In this document: positions 1 to 10,900 of the stretch, piece by piece
Position numbering within the stretch: the first letter of the stretch is position 1
Layout: each line of letters starts with the position of its first letter
Assembly (NCBI GenBank): GCA_950295325.1
Contig: OX485805.1
Span: 52,290,758-52,354,757, forward strand
Source: Polytrichum commune
Taxonomy: Eukaryota; Streptophyta; Polytrichopsida; Polytrichales; Polytrichaceae
Direction of reading: 5' to 3'
DNA length: 64,000 nt
The notes under the pieces: model-generated
Databases searched by the model: none
What the model saw: the letters and a program-made list of their open reading frames with translations, nothing else
Told to the model about the DNA's origin: nothing
Translations under genes and position numbers: made by a program

Positions 1-3000
1 CAGGGAGATTTGATTTCGCACAAATGACCTAGACTCAAATACTACCACTTATATTTACTCACCATTGTTGAATATGACTTTATTTCCAGTTCTTTCTGAG
101 AAGTCGTGCTAACTAAAGATTCCATATCATAGACCAAATCAAATATTGTGTGGATATCTGTTGGGGGTTCATACAAATTGTCACACATCCCATATAATTA
201 TACCCTGGGTAAAGGGTTAAATCACTAAATGTGACACATAACGCTCACCCATCACCAGAACCTGCTCGTCGAGCTTCCAAGACACGGTCCAGCCCAGATT
301 TCCACATCTGTCGCATGGTGCGCGTTCGCCGGGACATAGTTACATTTCCACTTACTGGAACTAAAGCAGGTGCAATATTGGAGATGTCATCATCCTGATC
401 ATGTGTGGCTGTAAGGTTTACACTGCTCAAAAAAAATCATTCAGGGGAGATATTAGTCACCAAACTTGTGACTAGGTATTACCTGGCACACCAATCTTCT
501 CCAATGAATGAATGTTGAATATAGTCTTCCAGCAAGACCATTGCTTCAACTTTTACAGCTGGAGAAATGGTTCAATTTGCCAGCAGTGTCCATCCACAAA
601 TTTACCCCCACAAAAGTACAAGCAGATTCACAATAAACTTTTTCTGCTCACCTATATTCACCCTTGTTGTACAGATGAACATGTAGATCCTCCACAACCT
701 TATTAAATAGTACATTTCGAAGCTTGGATAATTCACTGCGCACATCCTGAAGAGCCCCTACCTGAATTACAAATTCTCAGAGAATTAGCCAAGTGCCACA
801 ATCTTGATAACCTGCTTTGCAGGTATTTCCAGCACCCTAGTGTTATTTTTTTTAAACCGGGCCTCATAGATGAGAGCTTCAGAGTCACTGTTAATTTTAA
901 TTAAATGATATCAGCTTGTTTACCATTATGGGCTGATTATTCAGAACTTACTTAGACATTAAGTATTTCCAACTTTAACTTAGAGTACCTTGCCCTTTCT
1001 CATGGGATCATCTACAGCTCTGTCCCAAATCTGTACACACGGTCAGTTTAGTGTTCACACTTGCATGAATATAATGCTTTAATAGATGTTTTCAGTTAAA
1101 AACGAGCTTGAAGTTAGTTACTTATCCAAAGACTCAAACTTTTAAAATTTGATAGTACTTCTGAAGCTCAGGTTTACCATTAGATTTAAAGGAAGGGGAA
1201 GTAAGAGATACACAAACTCTTGATTGCAGCGATTGACCAAAAGAGCAAAGACACATTTTGTTACAGGTACACAGTAGCACAATCGATTCAGAAATATTAT
1301 TTTCTTGGAATGTATTCGTATTTCAAAAGCAAGATACCTCCATGAGATGATCTAAGACTAGTAAGGGACACAAGAAAACCTACCGCTTGAATACCTTCTC
1401 GGTCCAACATACTGATGGAATGAAGATGGAGCTGAACAGCAGCATAGTAACGCTTCTCAGTTATGAGCTTCTCTATCCTGGCTGGGACCTGTCCATAGAG
1501 CAAACCAAACCCAACATTAAAGCTTACTTGCCAAGATATTAGAGTTGTCCTCTAACTGAACATGACTTTTGATCAGGAGTTGGCTGTTTTGCATACAATA
1601 CCTTCCATTTTTGGTAAGTTTGTGGTGCATGCTTGGAGGTAGTGTGAAGGTTTGAGAAACATTCTATCTTGCTTCATTGTAGGTCAGACTCATTGTGGCA
1701 TACCAAGAGGTGCTAAAATAAGTTTGGCCCTCAATGAACTGAAATATGTTGCTCTTCATTCAAATTCAAACACTACCTCCAAGACTCCACCACAAGTGGA
1801 AAGAAATGATTGAGGTGTGCAAAAAACCGATGAAAATCATAGGGGACCAACTCCCAACAAAAAGTCCCAGTATAACTTTATTTAGTAAGATATCAAAGTG
1901 AATTTACAGTCCCCAATTATCTTGTCAATTCTGCAATTCTGTTGAAGGATTCCAGTTCTTGATGCTCCACCAAGGCACATAAGGGTTTTTCGTAAACGAA
2001 GCATGTAGGCCAAGGCACATTTGAAAGACCTGAGCAACTTTGTCAATTTGATCGAGCAAAGTGATAACATGGCGCAAAGTGACAGAGCGACACCATTGCT
2101 GATGTAGTTGCTTGTGTCGTGCCCCCAGCAACTTTCTTGCATCAGCTAGATCCTCCTTCAAACCATTGATGCTTCCAGCAGAGTCACTGAAAAGGCGCAG
2201 AATCTGCCATACAGGACCCAACATATTTGAACAGATAGGAAAAACCAGTTCAACCATGCCAAATACTTAGGCTCTCAAAGTTGGACCCTGAATTGACGAG
2301 CAAAATACTAGAAAGACCTTGATAACCCTCCATTTGAAAAAGAGAGGTCACACTCAAACTCCTTCCAGCTGTGAATTTGCCACTTAATCTTCTGTCTTCG
2401 TCGATAGGGGCAATCTAAGGACCTTTGTGACTACATATACCAAATAGATGGAGACAAGATATTGATATTTTCAATTTTGCACTGAAAGAGCTTTTGTTCA
2501 TAAGCGATTCTATATTACACAATACAACACCTATTGATGATATAATATTCATCACACATATGCAATGCTGATTATAACTAACATGCTACAATGTAGCAAA
2601 GTGATAAAGAATTGCATTAAACCCATGCAATGATCAACCTAGAAAGACCAGAAGTCAACCCTCTGTTATTAGGTCTCCAAACTTGGGTTGCACTGAACAG
2701 TATAAATATATGAAGCAATTCAGCTGTTCATACCTGTGAGTAATTGTGAGTGGCCTTGTTGAAGCCATTGTGATAAATTCGGACGACATCGTCTACAAGC
2801 TCCTCAATTGCATCTCGTTGCTCTCGCAATTTCTCTAAAGCTGTCTCCGGATTCCGAGATGTCAACACACTAACAACATGTGGCAAGGAATCAAACCGAG
2901 GCTGCTTCCACACCTCATCAATACTCTCAAGTTCCTTCTTAACAACCTGCAAAATGCAGTTTCATCATATATTGAAGTATGAGGCATCATCATCAATCAC

Positions 3001-4401
3001 CCCAACACCTAATTTTGAATGATTTTTAACCACAGCGGTCATGTTGAATAGGCCTCTTGAAATCGGAAAAAACCTCATGGCAGATTTCACCTCACAGCAT
3101 TCTCCCGACCACAATTCATGTCAATCAATAAATTTTGTGAAAAAAAATCAGTAACTTGTGTATTAAAAACGAAGTAGTATCATTGTTCAAGCCCTCGGTC
3201 AAACCCAAAAACCTCTTCAAACTCTCCAAAGCAACATAAATCAAATTCTGTGTAGCTCCTGTTATATCACTATCCTCCTGTCTTCCATCCATGTAATCAG
3301 CTATGAGCCATCATTATTAATCACCCCAACATCTAGATTCGGAATGATTGTATAATCATAGCAATCATGGTGAATAGGCATCTTGAAATCAGAAAAACCT
3401 TGGGGCAGATTTCACCTCACAGCATTCTCATCACCACCATTCATGTCAGTCAATAAATTTTGTGGAAAAGGTAAGTAACTTGTGTATTACAAAAGGAGTA
3501 GTATCATTGTACAAGCCCTTGGTCAAACCCAAAAAACTCTCCAAGCTCTCAAAGCTACAAAAATCAAAACCTCTGTAGCTCCTGTTACTTCGCTACCCTC
3601 CTATATTCCGTCCATGTGTTCGACTATGAGACATCATCATCAATCACCCCAAAACCTGAATTCCAGATAATTGTATAATCACAGCAATCATGTTGAATAG
3701 GTATCTCGACATCAAAAGAACCTTTTGGCAGATTTCACCTCATAGCATTCTCAACCCCATTCATGCCAATGAATGGGTTTATGTGGGCAAAAGTCTATAA
3801 CAGGTCCATTCCAAACGGAATATCATAAAGCAATCCCTCAGTTAACCCGAGGACCTCTCCAAACTCTCAAAGCAACATAAATCAAAATCTCTGTAGCTCC
3901 TGTCAATCCACCTTCCTCCTGTCCCTTCAACCCAAAAAAACAAAAAACAAAAAAAGTTGCAGAAACTTCTCGAAAATATTTTAAGGTTTCCAGGATTGTG
4001 GGGGCCCCGATGTGGAAACCTAAAAATCTCTCGAAAGATAAACCCCCCAAGATTAACCGACATAATTACGGACACCCACAGCTAAAATTCTCCACAGGGT
4101 TTAACGATACCCACTCATCACGTAAGAAACCGAAACTACAAGAATCACTTGAGAATCTCTATGTCGGGTACTTTCGGAACACTCGACTCTTCAAACCACC
4201 AACCTCGGACTACCGATCCCCCACACACACTAATAAAGAATTAAAAAAAACTCCCCCGCCGAACATTCTCCTGGCTTAGCCTAACCATAGAAATTGAACT
4301 CAGAAAAGAAAAAAATTGCAAAACACGAGATCTAAGGCTACGAAGAGGGTTTTCGCGGGGCGTACATTCCAATCCACGGATCCAGAATGCCCTGACGCCA
4401 T
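1..4401 (-). CDS. SEC8: Exocyst complex component SEC8 (EXOC4), 5' half, runs off the left edge
   Basis: SEC8 is a subunit of the exocyst, which tethers secretory vesicles to the plasma membrane. Exons seen on the minus strand: 2734-2946, 2030-2203, 1384-1488, 652-761 and 249-422, all with GT/AG borders and compatible phases. A probable first exon lies at 4366-4401 (MASGHSGSVDWN, donor gtacgc). The joined N-terminal 270 or so residues include RFDSLPHVV, YHNGFNKATHNYSQ, KQLHQQWCRSVTLRH, LLDQIDKVAQ, ARIEKLI, VGALQDVRSEL and MSRRTRT. From memory these follow the N-terminal Sec8 domain of plant SEC8 almost position by position. Full plant SEC8 is about 1,050 residues, so roughly three quarters of the gene lies outside the window. 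I found no convincing further exon in 1-248. The donor after exon 2030-2203 (gtcttt) is weak but the junction fits the homologues. Confidence 0.93.
2985..3925. repeat. Three-copy tandem repeat, unit about 320 bp, in SEC8 intron 1
   Basis: Three diverged copies start near 2985, 3308 and 3633. Each holds in order aatcaccccaa, gttgaatagg (or ggtgaatagg), gcagatttcacctca, cagcattctc, caaactctc (or a close variant) and gtagctcctgt. The last shared motif falls at about 3256, 3577 and 3895, which gives the period. It lies wholly within the long first intron and shows no coding potential. Confidence 0.85.
4366..4401 (-). other. SEC8: Probable first coding exon of SEC8 (12 codons)
   Basis: The minus strand reads MASGHSGSVDWN and then a gtacgc donor. 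Exon 2 starts at 2946 after a tttgcag acceptor in phase 0 and reads VVKKELESIDEVW. Plant SEC8 proteins have a short N-terminal stretch directly before the EELARIDESW-like segment, so one short exon is expected. Another ATG at 4432 opens a different frame (MNEEQDQETPIW) that does not resemble SEC8. The assignment rests on position, phase and splice sites only. Confidence 0.5.
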
Positions 4402-4825
4402 ATTGGAGTCTCCTGATCTTGCTCTTCATTCATGCCCACAACCTGGCCTTCATTTCCGTTTGCATCGCAGGATGCACTGAAGAGAAGAGAAGAGATGATG
4501 CGATGATGCGGATAATCGACGCCAGGGTCGATGGATTGCCAGAGAAACTAAATGTGCGCGATGCGGGGAGCGACGAAGGCGCGGAAGCCTGAACCTCCAA
4601 GAAAAGCAAAAGAAAAGGGGACTCAGCGCGACACGAGAGGAGCTCTAAGACAAGGTCGGCCTCGTACCAAGGGCCGTGGTTTGGTCCTTCCCAGGTTGGT
4701 CCTCTTCTCTTGGGACCAAGACCAAGACGTGGGACCAATCAACTCAAGTGCCATCTAATTTGCCAATGTTGGTATCATTTGGCCATTAGGGCTACATTGG
4801 TTGTAACTTGTACTATACAAGGAAT
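4402..4825. other. SEC8 upstream region; no gene recognised
   Basis: This stretch lies upstream of the putative SEC8 start. It holds GC-richer DNA near 4500-4700, as expected for a 5' UTR or promoter. Short ORFs on both strands have no recognisable protein features. No TATA box could be assigned with confidence. Confidence 0.4.
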
Positions 4826-5240
4826 GTGCATGTTATTTGGATTGTTTCTCATGTTCTCCAACTTCTACCGACTAGATTTCCACATCAAAGCTCACGTTTC
4901 ATTAGCAACTCTATGATGAAACATCTACAAAAATCGGATTCAAAATCGGACGTCCTCTGATTTTGTTGTGGTCATCAAAAGTGCATGTTTGTTGATTTCT
5001 TAACTGCATACATAGGTCCTCCCATTCATGTTCATTGTTGAGTGTTGAGTAGTTATTAATATTTAAAAACGTAGTCCAATCTCTTATAAACACGTATATT
5101 TATGATGTTTCCTCTTTGATCCTCGCCGAACCACATGTCAATCAAATCTAAGGGTCCGATTAAGAAAACGATCCACTCAAAATCCATCTACCTTATATAG
5201 TCCATGGTACACTAAATAATGTATTCAATGTTACATGGTA
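4826..5240. repeat. Dispersed repeat family A, copy 1
   Basis: This copy matches 25390-25770 closely, sharing for example gttctccaacttctaccga, ggattcaaaatcgga, ataggtcctccca (ataaaggtcctccca in the other copy), gtagtccaatctctt and tttgatcctc. It is non-coding and its ends are not sharply defined, so the element class is unknown. Confidence 0.8.
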
Positions 5241-5387
5241 TTTTATGTCACTGTGGTAACTTTTCGAATGACAACTTTTTATGAATAAGTTTACACATAT
5301 TGTCATCCCAGTTTACTCCTAGTTCGTCCATATGCCAATCGTTAAAACAATATTTGGTAAGTTTTAAAACACTAAATTAGTACCAAG

Positions 5388-5715
5388 ATGGATACCTTGA
5401 GGTTGTAGCCACTTTGCTCATAATTTTCGGAGCTCGTACGAACGCCTCATTCTCTATCAAAGTGAATATTCTCATCCTCATTAAAGGGTCGTACATGTCC
5501 ATGTCAATTCTTTAACTATTGAGCCTATAATGGTTATCATATTTCGAGCATGCAATCAAACTTCTTTTAAACACGTGTCTTTTTCATATTCGTTCTCATA
5601 ACCACACCAAACCACATGCCACTAAAATATTGTGCCTATATAAGAAAAGCAATTAAATAGGGATTGTCTACCTTGTTATGTAGTTGGTAGTACTAAGCAT
5701 AAGATACAGTAGATG
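5388..5715. repeat. Dispersed repeat family A, copy 2 (diverged)
   Basis: It shares the motif order of copy 1 and of the copy near 34.1 kb: cataattttcggagctc, tctcatcctcattaaa, gagcctataatggtt, ttaaacacgtgtc, aaccacatgcca and tgtctaccttg. It lies head-to-tail with copies 1 and 3. Confidence 0.65.
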
Positions 5716-5789
5716 GGTTTTACAAGGTTTTCTTTTCTTTTTGAAATAGCATACTTCTCCTAGGATACGAAACATACATTTAGTACTCG

Positions 5790-6045
5790 ATTGTTAGCAA
5801 ATCTAAATCAAGGCGGTAACGACTTTCCTTACAAAATTTGGGCCTTGTATGAGTCACTTCTTCATTGTCAATGTAAAGGTTCTCGTGCTCATTAAATGAT
5901 CGACTATTGAACCTAGAATAATTAACATATTTGAAGACGTGATCCAATCTCTTCCAAACACGTGTCTTCGTAGTGTTTGTCCTTACATCCACAACTAACC
6001 AAGCATCAGTCAAACACAAGTGTTTGATTAAGATAAGAAATTCAG
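5790..6045. repeat. Dispersed repeat family A, copy 3 (diverged)
   Basis: It shares ttctcgtgctcattaaatg, gaacctagaataatt, gatccaatctcttcc and aaacacgtgtcttcg with the other copies. It is the third in a local head-to-tail cluster at 4.8-6.05 kb. Confidence 0.6.
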
Positions 6046-6509
6046 TAAGATCCTCGTATCTTTAAACCTATTGTTGAAGTTTATACTCGCCTCTCTCTAT
6101 GTGCATCCTTTTAAATGCTATGATTTTGCACATTCCCATGATTCTTACACTTTAGAAATGTGTGTTATAATCTCCCTCAGCATTTAAAGGCTCAAAAGGT
6201 CCATTATTGGGCCTCTAGACATCATACACGGGTGTTTAAGAATATTCACCTTTATCGATGGTTAGAAATGGTAAAAGAAATAGTTTATCCTTTCATCAAT
6301 CGTAATTTTCCAGCCGAAGTATGTGAATATCCAAAGACAACATTGGATGTCCATAAAATATTGTGTGGGCAACCTAATTACACACATCAATGTATATAAT
6401 TCCTATTAATGTATGGATTCCCAACCCTTGATTTTGTTAAAGGATCCACGATGGAGCGTTTCTAGGAAAACTCATTACATTTGCCACATCATGCCATCCA
6501 ATGTTTGGG

Positions 6510-7065
6510 GAGATTTTGGACATAATTGATTGAGATTCTAGTGTTTCCCATACTAACAAGTTACATCCCTAGGCTAAATCACATATGTGTTCGGTTGGGC
6601 CCTGTCCCTCCCATGTCTCCTTTACAACCCAGTCTTCTTGCCTGCACCTACGTGGGAACTCTTCCTTGTTGGGAACCAATGTGACAATTCCTAGTCACTT
6701 AAGCCATCAAGATCCTTTGGCATGTGAAGGAACTCCATCAATTTACTTGGGAATAATGAAAGCAATGTCAACTTGAATATTTGTAATTTTGACCGGGTGT
6801 TCCCAACGAGGAGGAGTTCCCACGCATGTGCGGGCATAATGACCTGGCAGTGAAGGAGGCATGGGACAGGCAGAGCCCAACCAAACACATATGTGATTTA
6901 GCTTGAGGCCAAGTTACATGTTGAACTATATTGGTTTTTCTTTGTTGAACTAGGGAATATTTTATACATTTCTCGAAACGGATTAGTAGTTTTCCTAACA
7001 TCTTAGAATGGAACCGGACGTTTCTCTAACTCAACCGGTTCATTTGTAACTAGCGGTTGGTTCTC
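6510..7065. repeat. Dispersed repeat family B, copy 1, split by a fold-back element
   Basis: The flanks of 6567-6909 together match 7250-7465 and 38745-38960. The shared order is gagattttggacataat, ctagtgtttcc, ttacat, ttctttgttgaa, tttctctaactcaacc, aactagcggt and ggttctccc. In the two other copies the ttacat motif is single and uninterrupted. Confidence 0.75.
6567..6909. mobile_element. Fold-back MITE with 10-bp target duplication (Mutator-like)
   Basis: The arms at about 6567-6700 and 6785-6909 are inverted copies of over 100 bp. Both contain gctaaatcacatatgtgtt, ggttgggc, tgggaactc and gttgggaac in mirrored order. The 10-mer caagttacat occurs directly outside both ends (6557-6566 and 6910-6919). 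A 9-10 bp duplication with long inverted termini suits the Mutator superfamily. It has no coding capacity. Two other family B copies provide empty sites. Confidence 0.82.
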
Positions 7066-7249
7066 CCCATTTATCGATACAATCCTAAGGGTGCAAACGT
7101 CAAAACATAGGTAGATATGTGAAATTGACACAAGCATGCATTTTGATTTTGATGAAAGTTTGTAAATACCCAAGATGGCACAAACCTTTTCAATAGAAAT
7201 ATTGAATTAATTATTGAAGTTTTGGGAATTTTTTTCCAACATCACTGTC

Positions 7250-7465
7250 CTAGAAGATTTTTGGGCATAATCCGTCAAAATCCTAGTGTTTCCAAGTCCA
7301 ACCAATTACATGTGGTGATCTATAGGTTGTTTCTCTATTAATTCGAGGTATATTCCACATAGTACTCTACAACGACCAATTATTTTCCAGGAGTCCTGGA
7401 CTTTAACTGGTTATTTCTCAAACTCAACCGGTTCATCTATAACTAGCAGTCGATTCTTCCCTCGT
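7250..7465. repeat. Dispersed repeat family B, copy 2 (uninterrupted)
   Basis: It reads gggcataatccgtcaaaatc, cctagtgtttcc, aaccaattacatg, tttctcaaactcaaccggtt and aactagcagtcg, co-linear with copies at 6510 and 38745. The fold-back element of copy 1 is absent here. Confidence 0.75.
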
Positions 7466-8050
7466 ATTCTCCAACATGTGAACAATAACTTTTTTAAATT
7501 GGTAGACCATACAATGCAATTAAATTAGGTTCATGTTGTTTCAATTAAGCTTTGTTTTGTTTTGTATCTCCATATAAGAAGACAAATTGTTGAGATTTTC
7601 ATGATCGCTACAAATAATTCAAAAGATTGTTGCATTACATTCATAACGAATTGCATGGTAAGTGATGGTAGTCGTTCAGATTTGGTTGTGGGATGTGGTC
7701 CTTGCATGTTCTAGAAAGCATATATACATTCAATAAATCAGGCACCACACTACACCTGACTTGTTTGGCTTTGTATTCCATCTTTCTAGTACTTTGACGT
7801 GTTTAAGTTGGCTCTTTATCCCATAATGGGCTACATAAGAATAATGTGTTTTAGCTTATACCATGGAATATAAATTTTACATTCATGACATTCAAAGATG
7901 CAATGCTATGGAAATTGAGCATGTGAAATATATATATATAGAGAGAGAGAGAACTAGCATAGCGTGCTTGCACCCATTGAAAGAGGACCAAGGACCATGA
8001 TTGGTAGGCATCAGAGCCCAACATTTTCCTTTCTAATTGCACCCATACCC
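7466..8050. other. No gene seen; short TA/GA simple repeat
   Basis: This is AT-rich intergenic sequence. The only clear structure is a tatatata-gagagaga stretch at about 7930-7952. Confidence 0.5.
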
Positions 8051-8054
8051 AGAC

Positions 8055-8415
8055 CATGCCCATCAGCAACGACCTATGCCCACCCATGCCCACCCATAGC
8101 ATGACATGTGCGCACCCATGCCCACCCATGCCCACACATAGCATGACATGTGCCCACCCATGCCCACCCATGCTATTCAAATTGCGCCCATGTATTCAAA
8201 AATTATGTAATGTGTATTGTGTAATTGTGTAATTGTGTAATTATGCCCCGCCCATGCCCGCCCATGCCCGCCCATGCCCGCCCATGCCCGCCCATGCCCG
8301 CCCATGAACAATAATAGCGCAGCCATGCCCACCCATGCCCGCCCATGAACAATAATATTGCACCCATGCCCACCCAAAACCCATGGGCATGGGTGGGTAT
8401 GGGCATGGGCATGGG
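8055..8415. repeat. Minisatellite of a 10-bp unit (cgcccatgcc and variants)
   Basis: Six or so near-perfect tandem units lie at about 8245-8306, with variant units (cacccatgcc) on both sides. The last part, about 8380-8425, carries the same unit in inverted orientation (gggcatgggt). Open frames on the minus strand here are repeat artefacts rich in Gly, His, Trp and Met. Confidence 0.9.
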
Positions 8416-8861
8416 TATGGGCGCCCGATGTAGGGCTCTGGTAGGCATCTAACAAATATTTGCATCATACCTTCACACGTACTGGGCAAGCGCCAACTTT
8501 TTTTTAGTATTTTTTTGCTTTAGTTTTTGCAAACAACGGATTCCACCTCCTTGTAATTTCAATGCAAATATGCCTTTCATCAAGAGTATGACCTCTCCAT
8601 TCATCGGTTGCATCCAACCCTTAAATGATGGTCCAAACAAAGGCACAAGGGTCGGTTGAACATGTATTTCAATTAGGTTGGTCCCACTAAGGCCAACATT
8701 TTTTCTCCAAACAAAGGCACCCTCCTCCCTATGGAACTTGAGTTCATGCCAAATTGTGGTTCACCTCGGCAAGGATTTTAGTTCTTGTGTTCCACACAAG
8801 TTTCTCATCTATAAGCGTACGAGGATCAACGACATGAGCCAACCCGCCATCCCAAGGTTAG

Positions 8862-9313
8862 GCCCACTTTATACATGGCTCAAGCCATGCATGAGCACTG
8901 GTCCGATTCTCAAGCATTAAGCCCTCAACCTGGTTTAACTTTATTAACTATATTTGGGTCCCACCTTGTCACATGTAAAGTGATGAGGCCCAGTTTTAGG
9001 TTTTGATGTTCTTTAAGGGAAAGTTTAGTGAAGAGAATCAACCTTTCATTAATTAACGATAAAGATGTTCATTATCTAATGGATGAGTCAATCTAACCCA
9101 TGTTGAGAGTTTGGGCCGAGGAAAGCCTCGTCCCAATAATTTCAAGTTGGCCTAAAGATTTGGCGCCAAGTTTTTGCCACTTATGACGACTAATGTTTGG
9201 GACCGACTCTAGTATAAAGCCCTTGGGCCAATTTTGATGAAATCAATCGATCCTATCATGCCAAAGTTTTGGAGGTTGGACCAACCCTCAATCCGGCCCC
9301 AAGTATAAAGTGG
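8862..9313. repeat. Possible small inverted-repeat element
   Basis: ggcccactttatac at about 8865-8878 is mirrored exactly at about 9297-9310. The similarity fades quickly inward, and no clean target duplication is visible (tta on one side, caa on the other). The body is non-coding. Confidence 0.35.
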
Positions 9314-9376
9314 GCCCAAGTAGAGTCTTCAACTAGTTTCTTATTCTTTGGTCACCTCCACCCCCAAGTCTTAAGT

Positions 9377-9729
9377 GGATAACATTACCCAACCCAATAC
9401 TCTTAACTCCAGCGCGGAGTTCGATGCGGCTCCGGGGAGGTTCGGATGCCAGCTCCGGTGGGTTCGGGTGGGTTGGGGCAAAAATTGCCCCCTATTTTTT
9501 TGATTGGGTGGGGCCTTACTTGATCTCATAAGGGGCCTCCTAGAGTAATTTGGGGCCGTAGAACCCAAATTTAGCAAAAAAAACCAAAAAAAGTCATCAA
9601 GGGGCCAAAACGGGGAGGGCCAGAAAAATGGACCCACCGGAGCTGGCATCCGAACCTCCCCGGAGCTGCATCGGAGTCGCATCGAACTCCGCGCCGGAGT
9701 TAAGAGTATTGGGTTGGGTACTGTTAGGG
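9377..9729. mobile_element. Inverted-repeat MITE with 9-bp target duplication
   Basis: The left arm holds acccaacccaatactctt, ggagttcgatgcg, ctccggggaggttcgg and agctccggtgggt. The right arm holds the same in reverse complement, giving about 90-100 bp of inverted repeat. gtcttaagt occurs directly outside both ends (9368-9376 and 9730-9738). The arms are GC-rich relative to surroundings. A 9-bp duplication again suggests a Mutator-like source. It has no coding capacity. Confidence 0.78.
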
Positions 9730-9738
9730 GTCTTAAGT

Positions 9739-10900
9739 CCCAAGTCACTTGAGGTCAACCCCATGCAATCTCAGTTGTTGAGAGCATGGAAGTTGAGATT
9801 TGCCACTTCACACGGGGACCCGAGTCCTAAGATCCAAGTACGACATGAGCGTCCACACGTACGGTAACACTTTTTGAAAGTGAGGCTTGGGACTTGTGTT
9901 TACAGATGGGTTGAGTTAAAAGCTAAACCCAACTCTCAACACAAGTCATGCGAATAGTTTTCCATAAGATAATCAAGATCCGACTTCAATGAATCTTAAT
10001 TATATTTTAATGATTAATAAAGGCTCAAAAATTGGGATTATGCCTCCATGTTGGAGTTTGCTAACATAAGTGGGACTTGGAACCCCATGTGCACCGGCCC
10101 TAAGCACAAATCTTTCTCACACACACCCACACGCAATGTAGATTCATTTAAATCAAAACTTTTAAAACGAGAGCCTCACACTTGATCTCTAAACCTCTAT
10201 ACATAGTCCGTTGGAAATCAACATTGTATATAAGCTAGTTGTGACTAGTTATAGAATTCAACAATCCTAGGTAGCTAATATGGGGCTAATACAAAATGTG
10301 CTAGGGCACTTCCGCTCGTATAAAACCCTACACACTCTAAACTCCATAATATCATGCAAGTGGCAACCAAAGTGCATGTGATTATAAGGAGATTTGTAGT
10401 GTTAGCATGGATGCATGATAAAAGAGAATTAGTGTAGCATGTGACATATTGGAATAACACAAAGTCAACATAGTAATAATGACGATAGTTACAATGTTGA
10501 CGATGTGATGCATGCAATTGTGTGGTCTGAATCCTTTGGTGGTTTACATTAATGTCAAATCTCATGATATATGGAAGAGAAACATCACAACAATAAGTGA
10601 GATCGTCACTCTATGGAATTTTAGTGCACCACGTGTGGCAAAGGGGCATTTGTTTAGGGGCTATTTAGTTCCAAGGCGTGAATAAAGGTCCCCTATGATT
10701 ATTTAATTTTCTAACACAACCTATTTGTTTGCACCCTACCTTTATTGATATTTCCCTTGCCAATGAAATTTATTTTAGTATATATTCCTTATAAATGATA
10801 CAATGTAGTTTATGTCCATACATACCATTGCATACAAATTGTTATAAACATGGTTCTCGAAGTCAGAAGGCAAGCCGAGTGTTGGTGTTTGGGGCGTAAA
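9739..10900. other. Intergenic, no gene recognised
   Basis: Ordinary AT-rich sequence. Short ORFs on both strands show no domain, and no terminal repeats were found. Confidence 0.45.

Noticed and set aside
1-40. Possible further SEC8 exon reading VICAKSNLP
   Set aside because: It loosely resembles a later SEC8 segment (IICQKLRPT), but the intervening segment expected before it is missing and the phase cannot be checked at the window edge.
64-101. Exon-like AG…GT bounded segment on the minus strand (acceptor cttctcag, donor gtgagt)
   Set aside because: Joined to the SEC8 exon at 249-422 it gives an immediate stop, and its sequence does not match SEC8.
4430-4758. Overlapping ORFs on both strands upstream of SEC8
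   Set aside because: No recognisable domain; GC-rich promoter or UTR sequence easily gives such frames.
8200-8460. CRISPR-like array
   Set aside because: The short units are contiguous with no spacers; a simple minisatellite in a eukaryotic genome.
8177-8489. Minus-strand ORFs rich in Gly, His, Trp and Met
   Set aside because: They are translations of the 10-bp minisatellite in all three frames.
9371-9867. ORFs of 125 and 79 codons over the 9377-9729 element
   Set aside because: They are created by the GC-rich inverted arms and read both orientations of the same repeat.
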